From contig JAKFWA010000092.1 of NCBI GenBank assembly GCA_021732995.1, forward strand, positions 1 through 64,000: 64,000 bases of DNA, in the 5' to 3' direction. Each line of letters begins with the position of its first letter. Position 1 is the first letter of the stretch. Shown here piece after piece: positions 39,801 through 45,856 of this stretch. The stretch comes from Planctomycetaceae bacterium (GTDB taxonomy: Bacteria > Planctomycetota > Planctomycetia > Planctomycetales > Planctomycetaceae). The notes beneath the pieces were generated by a model. That model had not been told where the DNA came from, did not search any database, and saw only the letters and a list, made by a program, of their open reading frames with translations. The translations under genes were made by a program, and so were the position numbers.

Positions 39801-41098
39801 TCACTCGCACCGGCTCAACAGCGGCTGCTCTCGCCGTGAATTACTCGCTCGGTGGAACAGCGACGAACGGAGCAGACTACGACAATCTGCGCGGCACCGT
39901 TGTGATTCATCCCGGCCAGACGACCGCTGCGATTGTGGTTCGTCCTGTCGATGACGCGACCGTCGATCCCAATGAGACCGTGATTGCTACACTGGCCGCG
40001 AATTCGTCTTACTTGCTGGGCTCGGCGACAGTCGGAACAGTCACCATCGCGGACAATGATGTCGCCGCTCCGGTCACTCCCACAGTGACCATTGCCACGA
40101 CTGACTCTTCCGCCGCAGAAGCGAATCGCGAAACGGGAACCTTCACGGTGACTCGCACGGGTTCCACCGCTGCAGCACTGACCGTGAACTACACGCTCAG
40201 CGGAACCGCGACGAATGGCTCTGACTATGACAGTCTGACAGGCAGCATCACGATTCCCGCCGGACAAGCATCGGCAACGATCGTGGTGCGACCAACCGAT
40301 GACACGGCCGTCGATGCCAACGAATCTGTGATCGTGACTTTGGCTTCCAACGCGGCTTATCAACTGGGCGCCACCACTGTCGGAACAGTGACGATCGCCG
40401 ACAACGACGCGCCCACTCAAGCTCCGCTGCCGGTGCTGATCGTCATTCCCAACAATGACTTCTACTACCAGGAATACGCTGATCCGCGGGCCCAATTGGA
40501 AGCCGCTGGAATCGGAGTTGTCGTTGCAGCCGGACGTCGTGAACTTTCCTCGCCGCATCCGAACTCAGGGCAGGGCTCTCTCAGCGGAACCGTGATGCCG
40601 GACCTCACGCTGGCAGACGCGAATGCCTCGAACTACTCGGCGATTGTCTTCGTCGGCGGTTGGGGAGCTAGCCAGTATCAGTACGCGTTCTCCGGCACGT
40701 ATGCCAACGCGGCTTACAACAGCACGACCGCCATCAGGGCTCGAGTGAATCAGTTGATCAACGACTTCGTCGCTCAGAACAAACTGGTAACGGCCCTGTG
40801 CCACGGAGTGAGCGTGCTGGCCTGGGCTCGCGTGAACGGCCAAAGCCTGCTGCAGGGACGCAACGTGAGCGTCTACAACGGTGCATCGCCACCGAGCAAT
40901 GTAGCGGCTGCTCAATCGTCTCGCTGGCACTCTGACGTGAACGGCGCGACGGTCTTCACGAACGGCCAAGTCGGCAATCCCACGACGCGAACCGATGACG
41001 TCATCGTGGATGGTCGCATCATCACGGCTGAGAACTTCGATTCGGCCCGGCAGTTCGGCATCACGATCGCCAATCAGGTGCGAGCCGCCGCCCAATAG
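33875..41098 (+). CDS. Giant exported Calx-beta protein with GH-like head and three DJ-1/PfpI domains
   Basis: 2407 residues. Residues 1-55 are basic, then carry the Planctomycete export or anchoring signature VENLEAREVMSA. Residues about 55-570 contain a beta-rich part and a TIM-barrel-like region with YVEWSNEVWNY (Glu339 as a possible acid/base), suggesting a glycoside-hydrolase ancestry. Ten Calx-beta domains follow from about 585. Three DJ-1/PfpI-like domains are placed after Calx-beta 6, 8 and 10, each with a nucleophile-elbow CHG: Cys1399, Cys1854 and Cys2309, exactly 455 residues apart. There is no dockerin or LPXTG signal; the protein ends with the third DJ-1 domain. Calx-beta domains usually bind calcium and mediate adhesion; the role of exported DJ-1 domains is not known. 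GGAGAAGAG precedes the ATG. The gene stands alone between hisB and a leftward cluster. Confidence 0.85.
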   Translation: MKLTTARFGAFVKSLLGGVWKNSKPRRGRAQRRYSRDGFAHVENLEAREVMSATPMQVGINLDNVNDYTPNWMFTDAFQHSRQWISHSFNTVTQTQDFNGGAFIPVQTDANGWPTQLATWTNAHGHLMQQRLGTLMFRELDGKYPAGTYRVEWDGTGDVVFNFDARETSRGRTADGHNFALLNVTPGSGGIYLGINSMSSTDPIRDIHVWLPDYNGQSFAGQRWQPGANFSPFHPLYKERIDDFGILRFMQTQETVTSDIVSWSDRRDANDARQSSGGNGPMANGISVEHMVQLANELDADPWFNMPHMADDNFVRNFASYVRDNLEPGLTAYVEWSNEVWNYAPGFETYYWIADQTRLPENAGLTHWQIAGREAARDMNIWSDVFAGQTDRIVRTAGGFAVNPWITERIIENMGGSFDAIAIAPYFGPSDAQRASYSASTTVDQVLNDMRGNIAFSAQMTLNHQRLADDYSVRLGRDIQVVAYEGGPHLNGNNAAYQSALFQATKDPRMADITRDYLRMQNATGLDAYVHYKLTDRDRATQYGLFGVLLAQDQPTREAHIYRALLDADAGTLFTSTPTLVTLNAADPTANESGLGTASFRVTRGGDLSQPLTVNYSVSGNAIAGTDYNALSGTVTFPANENTAFITVTPRDDATIESNEAVTVTLQAGSGYSLIGAEASTGTINIVSDDQVPNLSTINIVATDPNASEAARDPGVFTVTRTGGNTAAALTVWFQNGQQTAAGADYDSIPMNVTFAPGQTTSTITIRPVDDATVENRESVILYMNESTMYRLGASSAARIDISDNDVAPPPVTPLIAVAATDADAGEAGTNPGTFTLTRTGALNNTLTVRYTASGTATGGFDFGALGGFAYFEWGQTTTTVVVNPYNDPTFEPVETVILNLTDGASYDLGATSSATVNVTSDDAAPALPTVTIVATDANAAERNRDVATFTVTRTGSSTAALQVNYSLNGSATNGSDFDALGGSVVIPAGQASAMITVRPIDDTAIESNETVGLTLVTNAAYQLGAANSATATIVSDDVATAPPTVTISAVDASAAELNLDVAMFRVSRTGATTAPLTVNYTVGGTATNGADYNQLTGSIIVPAGASYATITVTPIDDTAVETAESIVVNLARNAAYQLGTTVSATATLVSNDVAPILPTVTIRATDPTAAEANRETGNFTVSRTGSATNPLVVNYSLSGTATNGSDFDSLSGSVTIPAGQFSAPIVLRPVDDTTVDPNETVTATLVANAAYQLGTSQAGTVTITDNDTPTQAPLPVLLVIANNDFYYQEYADPRTQFLAAGIPVVVGAGRRELSTPHPNSGQGSASGQVMPDIALADASATNYSAIVFVGGWGATQYQYAFSGVYNNPAYNGTPEIRAAANRLINEFIAQNKVIAGVCHGVSVLAWARVNGQSPLQGRTVTTAEFYSPANNLPDANSYRWHSETNGATVFTAGVLGDVSTRNDDVMVDGRIITGENFDSARQFGITIADRLRNGATTTATIAATDGSAAETARETGTLSVTRTGSTAAALAVNYSLGGTATNGTDYDGLRGTVVIQPGQTTAPITVRPIDDTVVDANETVNATLAANPAYNLVSAVSASVLIADNDTAAPVLPTVTIAVTDAAAAEANRETGAFTVSRTGSTAAPLVVNYSLSGSATNGSDIDNLSGSVTIPAGQSAATIVVRPVDDTLADANETVMLTLAANAAYQIGAAQSGTVTITDNDAPTQAPLPVLLVIANNDFYYQEYADPRAQFLAAGIPVVVGAGRRELSTPHSNSGQGSASGQVMPDIALADASATNYSAIVFVGGWGATQYQYAFSGVYNNPAYNGTPAIRASANRLINEFIAQNKVIAGVCHGVSVLAWARVNGQSPLQGRTVTTAEFYSPANNLPDANSYRWHSEANGATVFTAGVLGDVGTRNDDVLVDGRIITGENFDSARQFGITIAQLIRNGAETTATISATDASAAEASRETGTLAVTRTGSTAAALAVNYSLGGTATNGADYDNLRGTVVIHPGQTTAAIVVRPVDDATVDPNETVIATLAANSSYLLGSATVGTVTIADNDVAAPVTPTVTIATTDSSAAEANRETGTFTVTRTGSTAAALTVNYTLSGTATNGSDYDSLTGSITIPAGQASATIVVRPTDDTAVDANESVIVTLASNAAYQLGATTVGTVTIADNDAPTQAPLPVLIVIPNNDFYYQEYADPRAQLEAAGIGVVVAAGRRELSSPHPNSGQGSLSGTVMPDLTLADANASNYSAIVFVGGWGASQYQYAFSGTYANAAYNSTTAIRARVNQLINDFVAQNKLVTALCHGVSVLAWARVNGQSLLQGRNVSVYNGASPPSNVAAAQSSRWHSDVNGATVFTNGQVGNPTTRTDDVIVDGRIITAENFDSARQFGITIANQVRAAAQ
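37681..38352 (+). repeat. DJ-1/PfpI repeat unit 1 within the giant gene
   Basis: First of three DJ-1-like modules. Key motifs: NNDFYYQEYADPR, FVGGWGA, GVCHGVSVLAWARVNGQS. From about 37757 to 37990 it is nearly base-for-base identical to unit 2 (two differences in about 230 bases), though the flanks differ more. Confidence 0.9.
39046..39717 (+). repeat. DJ-1/PfpI repeat unit 2 within the giant gene
   Basis: Second module, offset 1365 bases from unit 1. Same key residues; the nearly identical tract runs from about 39122 to 39355. Preceded by two Calx-beta domains of its own. Confidence 0.9.
40411..41095 (+). repeat. DJ-1/PfpI repeat unit 3 within the giant gene
   Basis: Third module, again offset 1365 bases. 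It keeps the YYQEYADPR, FVGGWGA and CHGVSVLAWARVNGQS motifs but has drifted in DNA and in the segment after the nucleophile elbow (NVSVYNGASPPSN replaces the TTAEFYSPANN of the others). It forms the C-terminus of the protein. Confidence 0.9.
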
Positions 41099-41121
41099 CA
41101 GGTACGGAGAGCGTGAGAGAC

Positions 41122-41958
41122 CTAGCGAGGATCGGCACGTCCTATCTTCAACCGATAAGGATGTGCCGGTCCTCCAAGGTCGTGAGCATCTTGCAACGCC
41201 AGGTAGAAAACGCCCGATGACGGCAGGGTGATCTCCAGCCGCGAGTCACGCCGGCTCAAGTCTTCCGTGCCGGTGATCGCCGTTCGCGCCTGACTACCCG
41301 GCAGGTCGTCGGCGGTGGCCACTAGTCGCTGTCGAGCGTCGTACAGACTCAGGAGTGAATCCAGCACCGAACCACGTCGAGCAGCAGTCACTTCGCAAAC
41401 CAGCTTGTCGCCGGCTTTGCCTTCAATGCGAAAGACATCGACGTTCTGTCCCTGATGCAACGTGCCCTCAACAACCTTGCCGATCTCGACGAGCTGTGAC
41501 TGGGCGAACCCATCGTTCGGCTCTTTCTCTTGAACGACAGGTTCTGCATCGATCACCAGCTTGAAGACTTCGCTCGTCCCGGCATCGCTGACCGCGACCA
41601 GTTCACCGTCGCCAGGCTTCAGATCGGCCGGCACGGTCAGTTCAATCTCAACCTGCGAGTCACCAGCGCGGTTCGCTTCCTGCTTCTGAGGAACTCCGGC
41701 TTTGCCCTTATTGAGCAATTTCACGGGGGCAGATTGCCCGTTGAAGCGAACTTCTTTGACCTCGTCCAGCTTCTTTCCGCGCACGACAACTTTCGTCGTT
41801 TGTCCGGCGGAGACGCCCAGCGGAGTTGCCACTAGAAGCTGCGGCAGATTGTCGGGCTTCTTGTCCTGAGACTGGACGATCGAACTCAGCGTGACGACGC
41901 AGACGCACAACGATGATACCAGCCATCGACTCTGCAGAGGCTTACGCAAACAAATCAC
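41122..41958 (-). CDS. Exported PPC/IPT-domain protein
   Basis: 278 residues with a signal peptide (residues 1-30, WLVSSLCVCVVTLSSIVQS). Residues about 40-135 resemble an IPT/TIG-type beta-sandwich (VSAGQTTKVVVRGKKLDEVK). Residues about 145-275 are a bacterial pre-peptidase C-terminal domain: EKEPNDGFAQSQ, VDVFRIEGKAGDKLV, and SGVFYLALQDAHDLGGPAHP. Translation starts with GTG at 41958 and overlaps the stop of the DUF1501 gene by 17 bases, so it is probably translationally coupled to it. A binding or adhesion role with the DUF1501 protein is inferred from this coupling. Confidence 0.83.
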   Translation of the reverse strand: MICLRKPLQSRWLVSSLCVCVVTLSSIVQSQDKKPDNLPQLLVATPLGVSAGQTTKVVVRGKKLDEVKEVRFNGQSAPVKLLNKGKAGVPQKQEANRAGDSQVEIELTVPADLKPGDGELVAVSDAGTSEVFKLVIDAEPVVQEKEPNDGFAQSQLVEIGKVVEGTLHQGQNVDVFRIEGKAGDKLVCEVTAARRGSVLDSLLSLYDARQRLVATADDLPGSQARTAITGTEDLSRRDSRLEITLPSSGVFYLALQDAHDLGGPAHPYRLKIGRADPR

Positions 41959-43234
41959 GAATCAGTTCTCCAGAGTCCAGAATCTCGACCGGGCGACCAT
42001 CGGGCGTATGAATGTGACGTCGCGGATCGATGCCCAGGTGCGACAGCACCGTGTACGACACATCGGCCGGTGCAATGGGCCTGTTGGTCACGTAGGCACC
42101 GTGCTTGTCGGTAGCACCGATCACTCGACCCACTTTCACGCCGCCGCCTGCGAAGAGCATCGACGCGGCGGGAGCCCAGTGATCGCGGCCGTTGTCCTTG
42201 TTGATCTTTGGGGTGCGACCGAACTCGCCCATGCAGACGATCAGAGTCTCGTTGAGTAGGCCGCGACTGGTCGTGTCATCGACCAAAGCCGAGAAACCGC
42301 GATCGAACTCGGGCAGCTTCTTTTCGAGTCCTTCCCAGATCTTGGCGTGATGGTCCCAGCCACCGAAGTTGACGGTGACAAACCGCACGCCCGATTCGAT
42401 CAGGCGGCGAGCCAGCAGGCAGCTTTGACCGAACGTGTTGCGACCATAACGGTCGCGAACTTTGTCCCCCTCTTTCTCAATCGCGAAAGCCTCACGCGCG
42501 GTGGATGAGAGGATCATGTTCGCCGCCCGCTGATGAAACTCGTCGTAGGTCGCGATCTGATCGTTGCCTTGAACCTTCGTCGCCAGACCATCGACGGACT
42601 TCAGCAGATTGCTTCGGCGAGCAGCCCGGGCATCGCTGAGCGGTTCACCCGGCGAGATATCTCGTACGCGGTAGTTCTGCTCGTTCGGATCACCCGCCTT
42701 GAAGGATTCAAAACGACCGCCGAGGAAGGCGCTCTTGCCTAATTCCCAGGTGAAGCTCGGATTGCGTGGCACTGCCACATACGGCGGTACGCTGCCCGTG
42801 AAACCCAACTGCTGAGCAGCCACAGCTCCCATCGCCGGCCAGTCGCCGAACGCGGAGCCAAAGCGGCCAGACATCACCCAGTTGGTCGCGGTTTCGTGGT
42901 GGTCGTTGTTGTGAGCGCCCGATCGAACGAGGCACACCTTGTCCATCGTCTGAGCCATCATCGGCAGCAGTTCACCAACCTGCAGGCCGGTTAGATTCGA
43001 ATCGATCGGCTTGTACTTGCCGCGGATTTCTTCGGGTGCTTCGGGCTTCAAGTCGAAGCTGTCATGATGTGACAAGCCGCCGCCTAAATAGACTAGTATC
43101 ACGGACTTCAGCCGCTGATTTCCCGCAGGTTTCTGAGCCTGCTCGGACTCGGCGCGCAGCAAAGTTGGCAGCGAGACACCGAACGCGGACAGTGCCCCAA
43201 CTTGCAGGCAAGTACGACGATTGACGGATTGCAT
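41942..43234 (-). CDS. DUF1501 exported protein (Tat-type signal)
   Basis: 430 residues from the ATG at 43234, which has AGGAG upstream. The N-terminus SVNRRTCLQVGALSAFGVSL is a twin-arginine-type signal. Conserved parts include VILVYLGGGLSHHDSFDLKP, VNFGGWDHHAKIWEGLEKKL and MGEFGRTPKINKDNGRDHW, which place it in DUF1501, a family in the alkaline phosphatase/sulfatase superfamily. It sits directly behind the DUF1553 gene (24-base gap) and overlaps the PPC gene. Planctomycetes have many DUF1553-DUF1501 pairs; their substrate is not established. Confidence 0.93.
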   Translation of the reverse strand: MQSVNRRTCLQVGALSAFGVSLPTLLRAESEQAQKPAGNQRLKSVILVYLGGGLSHHDSFDLKPEAPEEIRGKYKPIDSNLTGLQVGELLPMMAQTMDKVCLVRSGAHNNDHHETATNWVMSGRFGSAFGDWPAMGAVAAQQLGFTGSVPPYVAVPRNPSFTWELGKSAFLGGRFESFKAGDPNEQNYRVRDISPGEPLSDARAARRSNLLKSVDGLATKVQGNDQIATYDEFHQRAANMILSSTAREAFAIEKEGDKVRDRYGRNTFGQSCLLARRLIESGVRFVTVNFGGWDHHAKIWEGLEKKLPEFDRGFSALVDDTTSRGLLNETLIVCMGEFGRTPKINKDNGRDHWAPAASMLFAGGGVKVGRVIGATDKHGAYVTNRPIAPADVSYTVLSHLGIDPRRHIHTPDGRPVEILDSGELIRDLFA

Positions 43235-43257
43235 GAAGTTCAGCTCCTGAGGAAATC

Positions 43258-45648
43258 TCAGTGGTTGAAGGCAAATTCTTTGGAGTTCAGCAGCGCCCAA
43301 AACAAATCACGCAACTTCTCTTCGCGGCTGCCATCACCGTTCAACGACTGCCGCACGGCATCGGCTTCAGCCAAAGTCGGTCGGCGGGCCAAGCAGGCGA
43401 TGAACAGGTTTTCGACGACCGTGTTGTCGTCCGCAGTCGACTTCATCAGTTCCGCCAGCCGACCTTGTCCAGACGCAATCTTGGACAGCACAGCCTCGCC
43501 GTTCTGCATCTGCAGCAACTGTGGCAACGTGATCTCACCCTGACGCTCGCAGGCACAAGCCGTGACGCGTTCTGATCGTCCAAAGGTCGCCAGGAAGTAC
43601 GAGTTCAACCCCGAGTCCGGTAACTGCAGGGCTTTCACTCCCACGGGGTAACCCGAGAAGGATTCCGGCACGGCGGTGACATCACTGACCGCGTCTAGCA
43701 AGACTTCGGCCTGCAGGCGGCGAGCGTAGTAATGCGAGTAGAACCGTGTGTCGTTGGCATTGGCCGGAGTCGTCGCTGATGCCAGCTGATAGGTGCGCGA
43801 ATTCAGAATGAGTCGCATCAGGTGCTTCAGGTCAAAACCACTGCTGACCAATTCGTTCTGCAAGGACTTGAAGAGTGCCGGGTTCGATGGCGGATTGGTC
43901 GCTCGCAGGTCATCGACCGGCTCAACCAGCCCCGTCCGCAGGAAATGCTTCCAGACCCGATTTACAATCGCACCCGAGAAGAACTCATTCGACGGAGACG
44001 TGATCCAGTTCGCCAGCACGACTCGCGGATTCTGGCCGGCGTCAACCGGAGTCTCGCTGCGATCCAATGGTCGAGCCGCCAGGAACTGCCCGGTGCGCGG
44101 CTGTCCTGTGCCGACGGGACGCTTCAGTTGCTCAGCCAGACGCTTATCAAGATCCGCGATCCGTTTGGTCTGTTCTTCCAGTTTCTTCTTCAGCTCAGCC
44201 AGCTTAGCCTCATCCTGAGTGGTCGAGGACATTGCTTCGAGCTGTGTGATTTCTTTCTGAGCATTCTCGCGTTCGCGCCGCCAGTTGAAGGTCTCGCCAG
44301 TTGCGGTCAGCAAGATGGTCGAGTCTTGCTCGGGCGGCTTGCGGTCAAAGCGGACACGGCTGAAGAAGCCCGCGAAATGGTAGTAGTCGTCCTGTGTGTA
44401 TTTTTCGAGCGGATGATTGTGGCACTGAGCACAACCGATTCGCGTGCCTAAAAACGCTTGAGCCACCGACGCGACAACCTCGGATCGCTCGGCCTCACCA
44501 TGCTCACCGACCGTGACGATGAAGTAGCCCACAGCCGGGTTCTCAGCGTTGCTGCCCTCAGCAATGAGGATCTCTCGACAGAGCTGATCCCAGCGTCGAT
44601 TCGCAGCAACCTGCTGCCTCAACCACGCATGAAACTGCCGCACGCCCTTCGTCCCGCGCACGTCGTGGTCACGCTCCTTGCGGTTCTGAAACAGATCCGC
44701 AAATTGCAGCGTCCAAAAGTCGACAAACTCGGGCCGTTCCAGCAGCGAATCGATCAGCTTCGCTCGCTTATCAGCAGAGTTGTCAGCCAGAAAAGCCTTG
44801 GTCTCATCAGGAGTCGGCAGAGTTCCGATCGAATCCAGAAACACTCGCCGCAGAAATTCTTCGTCAGACGCAAGACCAGCCGATTCGATGCGCAACGCGG
44901 TCAGCTTCGCAAAGACATGCGGATCAATCGCGCCGCTGAGATTCGATGGTGTGACTACTGCTTGTGAACCGAACGGAATCGTCACAATCGCGGTCGCTAC
45001 CTGCCCATCGAATGTGGCCACGACCGCCGTCTCACCCGAACGCACCGCTGTCAGTTTGCCATCGCGATCAACATCAGCGACCGCTGTATCATTCGCTGCG
45101 AACTTCGTCAGCCAGGTGACGTCCCTCTTGCGGCCATCAGAGTATTCCGCCTCAACCGTCAGCGGCTGCGACTGATTCGCAGACAACACCACATTCGTGG
45201 GGGAGACGATCAGCTTTGTAACTATCGCTTCATCTTTGATCGGCCCGGGGGCACCCGCCTTCAACCAATCCGCCAGCAGCCGAGTTTCACGACTGTCCGC
45301 TTTGAGCAATCGTCCCCCGGCATGAGGCACAATTCCCAGCGGCTTGGACAGCAACAAGCTCTCTTCGGGTCGAGCCCCCGCAATACGGCGTCCGTAGAAC
45401 TCACGAGTGATCCACGGATGGTCCCACTCCGGAGCAAACCCGCGCAGCGACAACCGAAATCCGTTCTGACCGGCGAGCTTGCCGTGACACGCACCCTGGT
45501 TGCAGCCCAGCTTAGTCAGCAACGGCAGCACATCGCGACAGAAAGACGGTTGCGCGACTTGATCGGCGCTAGCTTGTTGACTGAGGCAACAAGCCGTGAT
45601 CAACAGCAACCAGACAAAGCGTTGGAACAACGATTTGACGAGCTTCAT
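43258..45648 (-). CDS. DUF1549/DUF1553 exported cytochrome-domain protein
   Basis: 796 residues from the ATG at 45648 (MKLVKSLFQRFVWLLLI, signal peptide). In order: a Planctomycete cytochrome c-like motif CNQGACHG near residue 47; a BIG2-type Ig-like domain (about 160-235); DUF1549 with CAQCHNHPLEKYTQDDYYHF as a second haem-like site; a coiled-coil stretch rich in Glu and Lys (near 465-510); and DUF1553 at the C-terminus (NRVWKHFLRTGLVEPVDDLR). It is followed by DUF1501 and PPC genes in the same direction, the standard pair. A periplasmic electron-carrying or substrate-binding role is inferred; no activity is known. Confidence 0.92.
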   Translation of the reverse strand: MKLVKSLFQRFVWLLLITACCLSQQASADQVAQPSFCRDVLPLLTKLGCNQGACHGKLAGQNGFRLSLRGFAPEWDHPWITREFYGRRIAGARPEESLLLSKPLGIVPHAGGRLLKADSRETRLLADWLKAGAPGPIKDEAIVTKLIVSPTNVVLSANQSQPLTVEAEYSDGRKRDVTWLTKFAANDTAVADVDRDGKLTAVRSGETAVVATFDGQVATAIVTIPFGSQAVVTPSNLSGAIDPHVFAKLTALRIESAGLASDEEFLRRVFLDSIGTLPTPDETKAFLADNSADKRAKLIDSLLERPEFVDFWTLQFADLFQNRKERDHDVRGTKGVRQFHAWLRQQVAANRRWDQLCREILIAEGSNAENPAVGYFIVTVGEHGEAERSEVVASVAQAFLGTRIGCAQCHNHPLEKYTQDDYYHFAGFFSRVRFDRKPPEQDSTILLTATGETFNWRRERENAQKEITQLEAMSSTTQDEAKLAELKKKLEEQTKRIADLDKRLAEQLKRPVGTGQPRTGQFLAARPLDRSETPVDAGQNPRVVLANWITSPSNEFFSGAIVNRVWKHFLRTGLVEPVDDLRATNPPSNPALFKSLQNELVSSGFDLKHLMRLILNSRTYQLASATTPANANDTRFYSHYYARRLQAEVLLDAVSDVTAVPESFSGYPVGVKALQLPDSGLNSYFLATFGRSERVTACACERQGEITLPQLLQMQNGEAVLSKIASGQGRLAELMKSTADDNTVVENLFIACLARRPTLAEADAVRQSLNGDGSREEKLRDLFWALLNSKEFAFNH

Positions 45649-45856
45649 AAGGCAGGCATCGGTGGGGGAGGGATGAGTTGGCAGGGCGCCAACGGGGGCA
45701 GGAATGTTTATGCGAGTCTCGACTTGCTTCCAGTCTAGAGTGAACCCGTTTCTGTCGAGTAACAGAAATTCCGTAAATGGAATCAAGCTAAGAAGATTGA
45801 GCGATGGATGGCAGGTTCGACTGATATCACCCGAGCAGGCGAGTCAGAGTTCGTGG

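Noticed and set aside
37681-41095. Mobile element or inserted repeat
   Set aside because: The 1365-base units are in frame, end within one protein and lack inverted ends or a transposase, so they are internal protein repeats.
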